Assembly (NCBI RefSeq): GCF_000296215.2
Contig: NZ_CP013949.1
Location: forward strand, 3,961,501 to 4,025,500
Source: Bradyrhizobium sp. CCGE-LA001
GTDB lineage: Bacteria > Pseudomonadota > Alphaproteobacteria > Rhizobiales > Xanthobacteraceae
DNA length: 64,000 nucleotides
Direction of reading: 5' to 3'
Below the pieces are notes generated by a model, which searched no databases, had not been told where the DNA came from, and was given only the letters and a program-made list of their open reading frames with translations. Below are positions 18,102 through 27,316 of this stretch, piece by piece. The translations under genes were made by a program, and so were the position numbers. Numbering within the stretch: position 1 is the first letter of the stretch; every line of letters starts with the position of its first letter.

Positions 18102-19331
18102 CTACGAGCCCTGCCGCAGCTTCGCCAGCACCTTCAGCCCGCCATAGCCGTCCGCCGGCGCAATCCCGACGCGCTGCTGGAAATCCTTCACCGCCTTCAT
18201 CGTGTCGTTGCCGACGCGGCCGTCGGTACCACCGGTGTCGAAGCCGGCCTTGGTGAGGCGAGTCTGCATCTCCTGCACCTCCGCGAGCGTCAGCGCGCGC
18301 TCGGAACCCGGGAAGGGCTGGATGAACGGTGGCGCACCCAGGCAGCGGTCGCCGAGATGGCAAATTGCCAGCGCATAGTTCATCGACGGATTGTAGCTCT
18401 TCACCGAATAGAAGTTCGGCCCCAGCAGGAAGGTCGGCCCGCCCGCGACCGGCGTCCATAGTTGCGCGGATGCGTTCGGCTGCGGGAACGACTGCCCGTC
18501 GGCGCGAATGACGCCGGCCGAGGCCCAGGCGGCGTAGGTGCGGCTCCCGCTCATGCTGCCGGGCGCGCGCACCTCGTAGCCCCAATGCTCGCCGCGATGC
18601 CACTTGCCGCGATTGACGAGGTACTTGGCGGTCGAGCCCAGCGCATCGTCCGGCTTGCCGAAGGGCGAGACCTTGCCATCGCCGTCATAGTCGATGCCGA
18701 CATTGAGCCAGACTTCCGGCATCCATTGCGAATGCCCCATCGCGCCGGCCCAGGACCCCTGCATCTGCTCCGGCGTGCTCCAGCCCTTGTCGACGATGCG
18801 CAGTGCGTTGATCAGCTCGGTCTCCCAATAGGTCTTGCGGCGCGGCTCGTTCCAGGCGAGCGCGGCGAGCGAGGGAAATACCGGCCGCATGTGGTTCTGC
18901 TGCACCAGCGGATCGCCATAGGCGGACTCGACGCCCCACAGCGCCAGCAGCGTGCCGCGTTCGACGCCGTAATCGCGTTCGACGCGCGCGAGCAGCGCCT
19001 CGTTGTTCTTCAACGCGATCTTGCCGTTGATGATGCGCCAGTCGGAAACGCGGCGGTTGATGTACTGCCACACCTGCTCCTTGAATTCCGGCTGATTGCG
19101 CATCTGCTTGAACACGCTCATATCAGGCTCGACCCGCGCCATCGCGCGTTGCCAGGTCGCGGCAGAAATGCCCTTCGCCATCGCACGCGCGCGGAAGGCT
19201 TCGCGCCATTCGTCGAAGCCCGGAGGCGCGGCCAAGGCGCGTGTCGAAAGCGTCAGCAAGGCAGCTGCACCCAGCGTTGATTGAAGCAGGTTGCGGCGCG
19301 TCGGACGAGGTGAGGAATCAGCGTGTTTCAT
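18102..19331 (-). CDS. Lytic murein transglycosylase (MltB-like) with peptidoglycan-binding domain
   Basis: A 409-aa periplasmic enzyme that cleaves the glycan strand with formation of 1,6-anhydro-muramic acid. A Tat-like signal, RRNLLQSTLGAAALL, starts at residue 12. The MltB/SLT_2 catalytic domain follows, with ALWGVESAYGD (catalytic Glu) near 128 and GSWAGAMGHSQWMPEVW near 190. A C-terminal PG_binding_1 repeat (LAEVQEMQTRLTKAGFDTGG...GNDTMKAVKDFQ) completes it. Confidence 0.93.
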   Translation of the reverse strand: MKHADSSPRPTRRNLLQSTLGAAALLTLSTRALAAPPGFDEWREAFRARAMAKGISAATWQRAMARVEPDMSVFKQMRNQPEFKEQVWQYINRRVSDWRIINGKIALKNNEALLARVERDYGVERGTLLALWGVESAYGDPLVQQNHMRPVFPSLAALAWNEPRRKTYWETELINALRIVDKGWSTPEQMQGSWAGAMGHSQWMPEVWLNVGIDYDGDGKVSPFGKPDDALGSTAKYLVNRGKWHRGEHWGYEVRAPGSMSGSRTYAAWASAGVIRADGQSFPQPNASAQLWTPVAGGPTFLLGPNFYSVKSYNPSMNYALAICHLGDRCLGAPPFIQPFPGSERALTLAEVQEMQTRLTKAGFDTGGTDGRVGNDTMKAVKDFQQRVGIAPADGYGGLKVLAKLRQGS

Positions 19332-19475
19332 GGGCGCATTCTAGCCTGAAACATGGCGCGTGTGTGCGGGTTCCTGGAACAGGAAGCGGCGTAATCCGCA
19401 GGGTCGGACGTGCCATTTCATCGGAACAAACTGTCGCAGTCCAGCATTCCTCCCGCATCACACGAGGAGAACAAG

Positions 19476-19736
19476 ATGAGGAAATATTTATTTGCCGCCG
19501 CGATGGTCACGGCCATTGCGACGCCTGCATTCGCTGATGAAGTCGGCGTTCACGTCGGCCCGGTCGGCGCCGGCGTGACGGTTGGTCAGTCCCATGAGTA
19601 TCGGGAGCGAGATCGCGATCGCGACCGCACCACTGTAATCAAGGAGCGCGAGCCCGCCGACCGGACCACGGTGATCAAGAAGGAAGATGAATTCGGCAAT
19701 CGCGAGAAGACGGTGATTCATCACGACAACGACTGA
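19476..19736 (+). CDS. Small secreted charged protein
   Basis: An 86-aa protein with a clear Sec signal (MRKYLFAAAMVTAIATPAFA, cleavage after residue 20). The mature part is dominated by alternating Arg/Asp and Glu/Lys around residues 45-75, including two copies of RTTVIK. It is a conserved-looking rhizobial periplasmic protein of unknown function. acgaggaga precedes the start. A terminator hairpin follows at 19744-19770. Confidence 0.8.
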   Translation: MRKYLFAAAMVTAIATPAFADEVGVHVGPVGAGVTVGQSHEYRERDRDRDRTTVIKEREPADRTTVIKKEDEFGNREKTVIHHDND

Positions 19737-19743
19737 CGAAGCA

Positions 19744-19773
19744 GGGCCCCGGTTCGATGCCGGGGCCTTCCTT
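19744..19773 (+). terminator. Rho-independent-type hairpin after 19476 gene
   Basis: ggccccgg (19745-19752) pairs with ccggggcc (19760-19767) over a 7-base loop, followed by ttccttt. Confidence 0.7.
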
Positions 19774-19804
19774 TCGAGCGCTGGACAAATCGATTCGGGG
19801 TCGA

Positions 19805-20056
19805 ATGAAGATACACGCGCATGCGGAAAGTCGTGTCGTCGAGCTCGACGACGGATCGCAATGGCAGATCTTTCCCGGCGATCTCGCGACCACGTTGAGC
19901 TGGAAACCCGAAACCGATCTGCACCTGGAGCCGAGCCGCGACCACGTGAGTTCGCATGTGCTGGTCAATGCCGCGGATCGAACCCGCGTGCGGGTGATCG
20001 CAGCAGGCGAAGGCTGGCCCGATGGCGAGGTCAAGAATGCACTGAAGGGCGGGTAG
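19805..20056 (+). CDS. Hypothetical protein
   Basis: An 83-aa soluble acidic protein starting MKIHAHAESRVVELDDG. Its pattern of VELDDGSQWQIFPGDL and WKPETDLHLEP suggests a small beta-rich fold. Length and composition match a recurrent hypothetical of rhizobia. No function is assigned. The internal ATG at 19805 is preferred to the frame start at 19757, which lies inside the preceding terminator. Confidence 0.6.
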   Translation: MKIHAHAESRVVELDDGSQWQIFPGDLATTLSWKPETDLHLEPSRDHVSSHVLVNAADRTRVRVIAAGEGWPDGEVKNALKGG

Positions 20057-20084
20057 CACGCTTCAGTCGCGACCGGCAGGGCGC

Positions 20085-20606
20085 CTAATCCTCCTGTAAC
20101 TCGGTCGCGATACCGGTGAGCCAGCGCCGGATCGCAGCCTCCGTCTTGTCATCCAGGCCCCGGGCGAGGCGCTTCTCCAATTCGAGCACCCGCTGTCGGC
20201 ACGCCTTCAAAAGCGTCGCGCCGCGCGGCGTCAGCGTCCACTGCTGGATACGGCCGTGGACCGGATGAGGCGTCATCGTGATGGCACCGTCACGTTCGAG
20301 ATTGCGAATGATGACGCCGACGGTCTGGGGCGTCAGGAAGGTGAGGCGCGCGACATCGGCCCCCGACAGGCCCGGATAGGCGTTGAGCATGGTCAGCACC
20401 GCGAATTGCGGCGACGTCACCCCGAGATCGGCGAGGGTGCGCTCCATCTTCAGCCGGACGGCGGCATGCGCCTGGCGCAGGAGATAGCCGATATAGCCTT
20501 GCTCGCCACGCTTGCCTTCGCCGGGGGCGGGTACGTGCACAGGGCCGGCGTCGGGGGCGTGGTGGGGAATTTTCGATCTCGTGACGGCTGCGGTCTTGCG
20601 TGACAT
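20085..20606 (-). CDS. MarR family transcriptional regulator
   Basis: A 173-aa winged helix regulator. The HTH lies in SPQFAVLTMLNAYPGLSGADVARLTFLTPQTVGVIIRNL (about 80-120), with the wing TMTPHPVHGRIQQWTLTPRG. It is divergent from the AhpD-like gene 54 bp away. Two palindromes lie in this gap, so it probably represses both. The start at 20606 avoids the operator-overlapping longer frame. Confidence 0.9.
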   Translation of the reverse strand: MSRKTAAVTRSKIPHHAPDAGPVHVPAPGEGKRGEQGYIGYLLRQAHAAVRLKMERTLADLGVTSPQFAVLTMLNAYPGLSGADVARLTFLTPQTVGVIIRNLERDGAITMTPHPVHGRIQQWTLTPRGATLLKACRQRVLELEKRLARGLDDKTEAAIRRWLTGIATELQED

Positions 20607-20607
20607 G

Positions 20608-20639
20608 TAAGAGCTCTTATAAGGTGTAAGCACACTTAC
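20608..20639. promoter_or_regulatory. Two adjacent palindromes, candidate MarR operators
   Basis: taagagctctta (20608-20619) is a perfect 12-bp palindrome starting 1 base upstream of the marR start codon. gtaagcacacttac (20626-20639) has perfect 5-bp arms. Both share the tgtaag half-site and lie between the divergent genes. Confidence 0.6.
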
Positions 20640-20660
20640 AATAAGACGAGGTGAGCCGCA

Positions 20661-21140
20661 ATGTCACACGCCCGCAGCGAATACGAGGATTTCAAGACGA
20701 TCGCGCCGGACGTTTTCGATGTGGTGCTGGCGCTCGGTCAGCTTGCGACCAAGGCCGGTCTCGACAAGCAACTCATCGAGCTCGTCAAGCTGCGCGCCTC
20801 GCAGATCAACGGCTGCGCCTTCTGCGTGCAGCACCACGTCCTGCTGTCGGAACGGATCGGCGTCCCCGTCGACAAGCTCCATCTGGTCGCGGTCTGGCGC
20901 GAGGCGCCGATCTTTTCCGCGCGCGAGCGCGCGGCGCTGGCTTGGGCGGAGGCGTTGACGTTGCTGCCAGATGGCGTCAGCGACGAGGTCTATTCGGAGG
21001 CAAGTCGCGAGTTCTCCGAGAGCGAGCTGACCTACCTGACCTCGGCGATCGCCTCGATCAACGTCTGGAACCGGTTTGGTGCGGCCTATCGCTGGACACC
21101 GGCGAAGCGGCCGATGACGGCGAATGCCGCTGCATCGTAA
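20661..21140 (+). CDS. AhpD-like/carboxymuconolactone decarboxylase family protein
   Basis: A 159-aa alkylhydroperoxidase D-like protein. The peroxidatic CxxC motif with downstream His is in NGCAFCVQHHVLL (near residue 52). Such proteins are thiol peroxidases or reductants. Divergence from a MarR regulator is typical of oxidant-inducible members. A cupin gene follows 21 bp later in the same direction. Confidence 0.88.
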   Translation: MSHARSEYEDFKTIAPDVFDVVLALGQLATKAGLDKQLIELVKLRASQINGCAFCVQHHVLLSERIGVPVDKLHLVAVWREAPIFSARERAALAWAEALTLLPDGVSDEVYSEASREFSESELTYLTSAIASINVWNRFGAAYRWTPAKRPMTANAAAS

Positions 21141-21161
21141 TCGCAGAATGGGGAGGTCAAC

Positions 21162-21662
21162 ATGACAGCAATGAGTTTGGCCGCGCAGCGCCCGATGCCA
21201 TCACGGTCGATGGCGATCGCAGCGATCGGAGGGCTCGCCTGTGCGCTTGTGATCGGCAAGGTGCTGCCTGTCACGATCGACAGCGTGTCAGGCGCATTGG
21301 CGCCGCTGTGCGCCACGGCTGCGGAGGGCTCGCCGCTCGACAAGGTCGAGCCGATCGGCTCCTACGCGCTGCCGAACGTGCCCGGCAAGCGCGTCACCAT
21401 CGTGCGCGTGTCCTACGGTCCGGGCGGGTTTTCGCGGCCGCATCGTCACGCGGGATCCGTCACCGCCTATATCACCAAGGGCGAGATCCGTTCTCAACTC
21501 GGCGGCGGCCCCGTCGAGACCTTCGGCGTCGGGCAGTCGTTCTTCGAGCCGCCCGGCTCGACGCATCTGGTCTCGGCCAATGCCAGCATGACGGAGCCGG
21601 CGGAATTGATCGCTGTGTTCGTTGCGGACGAGGGCGCGCAGCTCACGACGTTCCTGGAGTAG
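21162..21662 (+). CDS. Cupin-domain protein with N-terminal membrane segment
   Basis: A 166-aa protein. One hydrophobic segment lies at about residues 17-38 (signal or anchor), followed by a cupin barrel with RPHRHAGSVTAYITKGEI and GSTHLVSAN metal-binding motifs. It is paralogous to the cupin at 11495. It is probably co-transcribed with the AhpD-like gene under MarR control, suggesting a role in removing a reactive small molecule (inference). Confidence 0.85.
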   Translation: MTAMSLAAQRPMPSRSMAIAAIGGLACALVIGKVLPVTIDSVSGALAPLCATAAEGSPLDKVEPIGSYALPNVPGKRVTIVRVSYGPGGFSRPHRHAGSVTAYITKGEIRSQLGGGPVETFGVGQSFFEPPGSTHLVSANASMTEPAELIAVFVADEGAQLTTFLE

Positions 21663-21686
21663 GTCGCGCTCGTCCGCGACCGCTGG

Positions 21687-22673
21687 TCAGGTCGGCTGCG
21701 ATCGCCGCAACAGTTTCCATGCCGGTGAGAGACCGTATTCGACCATCGGAATGGCGATCGCGCCGACAAGCAGCCCAAGCACGCCCGAGATGGCCGCCTC
21801 GACCGACCATTCGATGATGCCGCCAACTGAGGGAAGGAGGTGTGCGGCAGCCTCGGTTGCAGCATGGACCGCGTGGCCGATCGCGGGCGGGCCGTATTTT
21901 TCGATGCCGTGCAGGATGATGCCGCCGCCGACCCAGATCATGGCGGCAGTGCCGATCGTGCTCAGCACCGCCAGGAAGACGGGCATGCCGCGGACGACCG
22001 CGCGACCGAGCGCGCGGATCGCACCGCCAATGACAGAGGCGCCGTCATAGCGCGCAAGGGCCAAGCCCATATCGTCCGCCTTCACGATCAGGGCCACCAC
22101 GCCGTAGACCCCGACAGTGATGCACAGGCCGACCAGCGCAAGGACGAAGGCCTGCGTCCAGATGCTGCCCGCCGGTAGGGCCGCCAGCGTGATCGCCATG
22201 ATCTCCGCCGACAGGATGAAATCCGTCTTGATGGCGCTCGCGACCTTCTCGTCCTCGACGGAGCGGGCATTCAACGCAATCGGCTGAAGCTGCGCTTCGT
22301 GCTGATGCGCATGATGCGGCAGCACCGCTTCGAGCACCTTCTCGGCACCCTCGTAGCAGAGGAAGGCTCCGCCCAGCATCAGCAGCGGCGTGACTGCGGC
22401 AGGCAGGAAATAACCAAGCAACAGGGCAGCCGGAAGCAGGATCAGCAATTTATTGCGGAGCGATCCGAGCGCAATCTTGCCGACGATCGGCAGTTCGCGT
22501 TTGGAGGCAAAGCCGATGACGTAGTTCGGCGTGACGGCCGCGTCATCGATGACGACGCCAGCCGCCTTTGCACCCGCCTTCGCAGCCTGGCTTGCCACAT
22601 CGTCGAGCGAGGCTGCCGCCACCTTTGCAATCGCCGCGATGTCGTCGAGAAGACCGATCAGTCCGACACTCAT
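21687..22673 (-). CDS. DUF808 family membrane protein
   Basis: A 328-aa inner-membrane protein. The family N terminus SVGLIGLLDDIAAIAKVAAASLDD is followed by several hydrophobic segments (about 75-110, 165-185, 190-215, 240-262, 300-320). It resembles E. coli YedI, whose function is unknown. The start at 22673 matches the family; the upstream nine residues are basic and unconserved. Confidence 0.9.
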   Translation of the reverse strand: MSVGLIGLLDDIAAIAKVAAASLDDVASQAAKAGAKAAGVVIDDAAVTPNYVIGFASKRELPIVGKIALGSLRNKLLILLPAALLLGYFLPAAVTPLLMLGGAFLCYEGAEKVLEAVLPHHAHQHEAQLQPIALNARSVEDEKVASAIKTDFILSAEIMAITLAALPAGSIWTQAFVLALVGLCITVGVYGVVALIVKADDMGLALARYDGASVIGGAIRALGRAVVRGMPVFLAVLSTIGTAAMIWVGGGIILHGIEKYGPPAIGHAVHAATEAAAHLLPSVGGIIEWSVEAAISGVLGLLVGAIAIPMVEYGLSPAWKLLRRSQPT

Positions 22674-22754
22674 ATCAACCCTGTTCCTTCTTCGCTCCAA
22701 GCCGGCGGTGTGAACGACGACACACTTCTGCCCGGCATTGGAACGAGCAAGCCG

Positions 22755-24356
22755 TCAATTATCTTCGCCGCTCGATCCCTCGCGCAGGTCCGGCTTGATA
22801 ACATCGTCAGGCAGCGCATGTGCCACAGGCTGCGCCGTGACGGCAATCTCCGGACCGACCTCGCGGCCGCGGGCGCGGATCAGGCGCTCATAGGACGAGA
22901 CCAGCGTGACGTAGGGGCTGACCCAGATCCAGCCGTCGCGGGTGAACACCTGCACGTCGAAATGCAGGTGCAGCGAGGTTCCGGCGGGACGGTCGAGATA
23001 ATTCGAGACGACGCCGATCTTCTCGCCTTCGGTGACGAGGCGGCCGTTGACAAGGCCGTCGCCGTTCATCGCGTGCGGGTTCATGTGCATGTAGCGGAAA
23101 CGGATGTGCTCGGTGCGGCTGTTGACTTGCAGCGTCGCGGCCTGGTCCTTGGCGGCGCGGATCACGATTGCGTCGCGCACGGCAACGACGCCGCGCTGTT
23201 TGGGATCGCAGGGCTCGCGGCCCTCGCCGGCCGGCGGGCAAGCGGCGGCGCGGATGTCCTCGCCTTGGTGGCCGTAGCCGCCGGCGCACTGCCACACCTC
23301 GAAGCTGCGGGATTCGCAGAAATTGTCGCGCCAGGGATAAGACGTTGGGCCGTCGTTCTTGTCGCGCTTGCCGTAGGATTGCGAGCGGACGAAGGCCGGC
23401 GCCTTCTCCAGCGGGAAGCGGATCTGCGCATAGGCCATGGCGTCGGGATGGCCGCCCTGCTTGCGATAGCCGGTGTTCGGGATGATGTCGCCGCTCGGAC
23501 GATAGCTGAAATCCGGCGAACGCGCCGTGGGGCGATCGATGACGCTCGAGGCAACGTCCATCAGCGGCCGCATCCGTTGCCCGCCGGCGACCCGCAGCGC
23601 CTTCAGGAAGCGCTCGGCCACCGGATAGGCTTCCTTGCAGGCGAGCCGCCGCGGCTTTGCGACGCTGTCGAGGCACTGAACTGACACAACATAGGCTACG
23701 CCGAAACGGGTGAAGGCGTAGCGTACATAGCCTTCGCGGATGAACCTGCGCAGGTCTGGATAAGTTGCGGCGAGAGGTTTGACCGGCTCGCCCTTGCCCC
23801 CCGAGGGGTCGGCGATGTCATAGACGAGCGCCGAGCCCGTGATCTGCACCTCGACGGGCCTTGTGAAGACGCGGCTCGGCATCCCGTCGCCGGCACCGGG
23901 CTCGAGCGAGAAGGTCGCGCTATAACCGGCCGGGCCGGCATCGAACATGTCGACGGAATTGAAGTCGGCTTGGTAGCGCGACAGCGCGAGGGTCGCTGGT
24001 GCGCCATTGCGTTGCGCCTCGAGATACGCGGCGGCGTCGAACGGCAGCAGCACGGGCACGGGGCTGCGGGCGATGCCGGTGAAGAATTGCGAGGAGACCG
24101 CGTTGAGCTGCACCAGCGCAGGCACTGCGCGCGGATCGTAACGCGGTACCGAACGGCGGGGCACGAAGATGAAGTCGCCTGCGATCCGGGGACGGCTGTT
24201 GATCTCAGTGCGGAGCTGGTCGAGCGCTGCGCGCCAATCGACGCGCAGGGCAGTGAGTGAAGGGCTGCGAAATTCGTCCGCAGCAAGCGGGGTGGCAATG
24301 AGGAGCGAAAGCAACGCCAGAAGGTGCGAGACGAAGCGGAAACCTTTCCCAACCAC
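22755..24356 (-). CDS. M23 (LytM) family metallopeptidase, secreted
   Basis: A 533-aa exported protein with a Sec signal (cleavage near PLAADEF, residue 26). A large N-terminal region of unknown fold is followed by an M23 domain. Zinc ligands are in GYGHQGEDI (HxxxD, near residue 365) and LHLHFDV (HxH, near 465). The family cleaves peptide cross-links of peptidoglycan or acts as a division/amidase activator. Its length is greater than for most M23 proteins. An efp gene lies just upstream on the same strand. Confidence 0.87.
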   Translation of the reverse strand: MVGKGFRFVSHLLALLSLLIATPLAADEFRSPSLTALRVDWRAALDQLRTEINSRPRIAGDFIFVPRRSVPRYDPRAVPALVQLNAVSSQFFTGIARSPVPVLLPFDAAAYLEAQRNGAPATLALSRYQADFNSVDMFDAGPAGYSATFSLEPGAGDGMPSRVFTRPVEVQITGSALVYDIADPSGGKGEPVKPLAATYPDLRRFIREGYVRYAFTRFGVAYVVSVQCLDSVAKPRRLACKEAYPVAERFLKALRVAGGQRMRPLMDVASSVIDRPTARSPDFSYRPSGDIIPNTGYRKQGGHPDAMAYAQIRFPLEKAPAFVRSQSYGKRDKNDGPTSYPWRDNFCESRSFEVWQCAGGYGHQGEDIRAAACPPAGEGREPCDPKQRGVVAVRDAIVIRAAKDQAATLQVNSRTEHIRFRYMHMNPHAMNGDGLVNGRLVTEGEKIGVVSNYLDRPAGTSLHLHFDVQVFTRDGWIWVSPYVTLVSSYERLIRARGREVGPEIAVTAQPVAHALPDDVIKPDLREGSSGEDN

Positions 24357-24400
24357 TGTCTCGCCCCCCGCGGCACCTGTTGCGATCGCTCTGCTCCCCG

Positions 24401-24967
24401 TCAGTCTTTGGCGCGCTCGGAGTAGGAACCGTCTTCGGTCATCACCACGATGCGGGTGCCGACCGAGATGTGCGGCGGCACGGTGGTGCGCACGCCGTTG
24501 GAGAGCACCGCGGGCTTGTAGGAGGAGGAGGCGGTCTGGCCCTTGGTCACTGGCTCGGTCTCGACCACTTCCAGCGTCACGCGCTGCGGCAGTGCGATCG
24601 ACACCGGGTTGGTGTCGTGCATGGACAGCTTGACTGTCATGTCCGGCTGAAGATACGCGGCCGCGTCGCCGACGACGTCCTTGGGAACCTGGACCTGGTC
24701 GTAGGTCTCTGGGTTCATGAAGTGGTAGCCGTCGCCATCTTCATACAGGAAGGTGTAGTTGCGCTCTTCGATCGTGGCCTTTTCGACCTGGTCGGTGGTC
24801 TTGTAGCGTTCGGAGATCTTTACCCCGTCCGAGATTCGGCGCATTTCGATCTGGCTGACCGGGGTGCCCTTGCCGGGATGGATGTTCTCGGCGCTCACGA
24901 CGACATAAAGCTTGCCGTCTTGCTCGATCACGTTGCCCTTGCGAATAGAACTGGCGATGACTCTCAA
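24401..24967 (-). CDS. efp: Elongation factor P
   Basis: A 188-aa translation factor that binds the ribosome E site and relieves stalling at polyproline. All three beta-barrel domains are present. The modified lysine lies at the loop tip in NIHPGKGTP (K33, equivalent to E. coli K34), and the C-terminal signature is KPAVLSNGVRTTVPPHISVGTRI. The genes for its lysylation, epmA and epmB, start 163 bp away on the other strand. Confidence 0.97.
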   Translation of the reverse strand: MRVIASSIRKGNVIEQDGKLYVVVSAENIHPGKGTPVSQIEMRRISDGVKISERYKTTDQVEKATIEERNYTFLYEDGDGYHFMNPETYDQVQVPKDVVGDAAAYLQPDMTVKLSMHDTNPVSIALPQRVTLEVVETEPVTKGQTASSSYKPAVLSNGVRTTVPPHISVGTRIVVMTEDGSYSERAKD

Positions 24968-25129
24968 AGCTGTATTTCCTGCTTGCTTGGCCCGGCACCG
25001 GCCAGGACATGGTCAAATCGATGGGGGACTTGGGGCCTCAAATCGGACCTCGGCGCCCGTTTCGGGCCGCAACATACTGATTTTGCCGTTGGATGCCAGC
25101 GTTTTGCTGTCCCAAGGGGCGGTCGGGTA

Positions 25130-26182
25130 ATGGCTGGGGACAAGCCGATGTCGCCGTTCTGGTCGCCCGAGCGGCACCTCGACCGGCGGCCCTTCCTCCA
25201 GGCCAGGGGGGCCATTAACGCGGCCTTGCGGGGCTTTTTTACCGAGCAGGGCTTCGTCGAGGTCGAAACCTCGGTCCTCCAGGTCTCCCCGGGCAATGAG
25301 ACCCATCTGCACGCCCCAAGGACCGACATCATGCGGCCGGATGGCAGCCGCGCCAGCCGATATTTGCGAACCTCCCCGGAATTTGCCTGCAAGAAGCTGC
25401 TGGCGGCGGGTGAGAAGCGGATTTTCGAGTTCGCCCGGGTGTTCCGGGACCGTGAGCGGGGCGACCTGCATCTGCCTGAATTCACCATGCTGGAATGGTA
25501 CCGGGCCGGCGCTCCCTATGACGACATCATGAACGACACCGTGGCGGTGATCGTCCGGGCTGCGCAGGCGACCGGAATCCCGGCTTTCTCGTTCCGAGGC
25601 CGGACCGCCGACCCCTTTGCCGAGCCGGAGCTTGTCACGGTCGCGGGCGCCTTCGAGCAGTTCGCCTGCATCGATCTCTTGTCGACAATCTCGGGCGGCG
25701 AGGGTAACCGTGCCGCGCTTGCCGAGGCGGCCGGCGGGAAGGTCCGTGTGACCGAGGACGACACCTGGTCGGACATCTTCAGCAAGGTCCTGGTCGAGCA
25801 TGTCGAGCCGCATCTGGGGCAGGGGCGTTTGACCATTCTGTTCGAATACCCATCTCCAGAGGCGGCGCTGGCGCGGGTCAAGGCGGACGATCCGCGGGTT
25901 GCGGAACGGTTCGAGGTCTATGCCTGTGGCGTCGAGCTCGCCAACGGCTTTGGCGAGCTCACCGATGCCGAGGAGCAGCGCAAGCGCTTCACGGAATCGA
26001 TGGCGGAAAAGCAGCGCCGCTACGGCGAGGCCTATCCACTCGACGAGGATTTTCTCGCCGCCGTTGCCGCCATGCCGGAGGCGAGCGGCGTCGCGCTCGG
26101 CTTCGACCGGCTGGTGATGCTGGCGAGCGGCGCAGCGCGAATTGATCAGGTGGTGTGGACGCCGCCTGCAGGTGAGAGATGA
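25130..26182 (+). CDS. epmA: EF-P--(R)-beta-lysine ligase EpmA (GenX/PoxA)
   Basis: A 350-aa paralogue of class II lysyl-tRNA synthetase lacking the anticodon-binding domain. It attaches (R)-beta-lysine to the EF-P lysine. Class II motif 2 is FRDRERGDLHLPEFTMLEWY and motif 3 is GVALGFDRLVMLASG near the C terminus. The ATG at 25130 (MAGDKPMSPFWSPERH) is chosen over the long upstream frame, which runs through antisense efp. It overlaps epmB by ATGA. Confidence 0.94.
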   Translation: MAGDKPMSPFWSPERHLDRRPFLQARGAINAALRGFFTEQGFVEVETSVLQVSPGNETHLHAPRTDIMRPDGSRASRYLRTSPEFACKKLLAAGEKRIFEFARVFRDRERGDLHLPEFTMLEWYRAGAPYDDIMNDTVAVIVRAAQATGIPAFSFRGRTADPFAEPELVTVAGAFEQFACIDLLSTISGGEGNRAALAEAAGGKVRVTEDDTWSDIFSKVLVEHVEPHLGQGRLTILFEYPSPEAALARVKADDPRVAERFEVYACGVELANGFGELTDAEEQRKRFTESMAEKQRRYGEAYPLDEDFLAAVAAMPEASGVALGFDRLVMLASGAARIDQVVWTPPAGER

Positions 26183-27273
26183 CGAAGACCTGCCTTGTAC
26201 GGACATTGCGCGAGCCGGCCGAGCTCGTGGCGGAAGGCCTGGCGCCCGCCGCTGCGCTGCCCGCGCTCGAACGCGTTGCCGCGCGCTATGCAGTGGCGAT
26301 CACGCCTCATCTCGTCGAGCTGATCGATGCGACCGATCCCGAGGATCCCATCGCGCGGCAGTTCGTTCCCACAGCGGCCGAGCTGGATGTGCAGCCGGGC
26401 GAGAGCGCTGATCCGATCGGCGATCATCCGCACTCGCCGGTTCCCGGTATCGTGCATCGCTATCCCGATCGCGTGCTGTTCAAGCTCGTTCACGTCTGCG
26501 CCGTCTATTGCCGCTTCTGCTTCCGCCGCGAGATGGTCGGGCCTGGCAAGGACAACGCGCTCTCGGACAGCGCCTATCGCGCGGCGATCGACTACATCCG
26601 CGCCCACGACGAAATCTGGGAAGTCATCCTCACCGGCGGCGATCCGCTGATGCTCTCGCCGCGACGCATGAGCGAGATCATGGCCGATCTTGCCGGAATC
26701 GGCCACGTCAAGATCATCCGCCTTCATACCCGCGTTCCCGTGGCAGATCCCGCCCGCGTCAGCGACGAGATGGTCGCCGCGCTCAAGGTCGAGGGCGCCA
26801 CCACTTGGGTCGCACTACACGCCAACCATGCGCGGGAGCTGACCGGAGCAGCGCGCGCCGCCTGCGCGCGGCTGGTGGACGCCGGCATTCCCATGGTGAG
26901 CCAGTCCGTGCTTTTGCGCGGCGTCAATGACAATGTCGCCGCTCTGTCGGATTTGATGCGAGCTTTCGTCGAATGCCGGATCAAGCCTTATTACCTGCAT
27001 CACGGCGATCTCGCGCCGGGCACCGTGCATTTGCGAACGACGCTGGCCGAAGGACAGGATTTGATGCGGCAGTTGCGCGGGCGGGTATCGGGGCTGTGTC
27101 AGCCTGACTATGTCATCGATATTCCCGGCGGCGCCGGCAAGTCGCCGGTCGGGCCGAATTATGTGTCAGTGACACAAAATACCGCAGCCGACGCGCGTGA
27201 AGCGGGAGCCGAAACGCGGTATCGTATCGTGGATTATTGCGGCGACGTTCATCTCTATCCGCCCGAAACCTGA
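26179..27273 (+). CDS. epmB: EF-P beta-lysylation protein EpmB (lysine 2,3-aminomutase-like radical SAM)
   Basis: A 364-aa radical-SAM/PLP enzyme converting (S)-alpha-lysine to (R)-beta-lysine for EpmA. The cluster-binding CxxxCxxC is CAVYCRFC (near residue 107). TGGDPLMLSP binds SAM, and the PLP lysine lies in the C-terminal GAGKSP segment. The start overlaps the epmA stop, so translation is coupled. No EpmC hydroxylase gene is present nearby. Confidence 0.94.
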   Translation: MTKTCLVRTLREPAELVAEGLAPAAALPALERVAARYAVAITPHLVELIDATDPEDPIARQFVPTAAELDVQPGESADPIGDHPHSPVPGIVHRYPDRVLFKLVHVCAVYCRFCFRREMVGPGKDNALSDSAYRAAIDYIRAHDEIWEVILTGGDPLMLSPRRMSEIMADLAGIGHVKIIRLHTRVPVADPARVSDEMVAALKVEGATTWVALHANHARELTGAARAACARLVDAGIPMVSQSVLLRGVNDNVAALSDLMRAFVECRIKPYYLHHGDLAPGTVHLRTTLAEGQDLMRQLRGRVSGLCQPDYVIDIPGGAGKSPVGPNYVSVTQNTAADAREAGAETRYRIVDYCGDVHLYPPET

Positions 27274-27316
27274 CGGTGCTGGAGCGGGGCGTGGGTTTGA
27301 GAATGGAGAAGCGAAC

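Noticed and set aside
24380..25129. Long N-terminal extension of the epmA frame
   Set aside because: It is the antisense of efp. Family similarity begins at the ATG at 25130.
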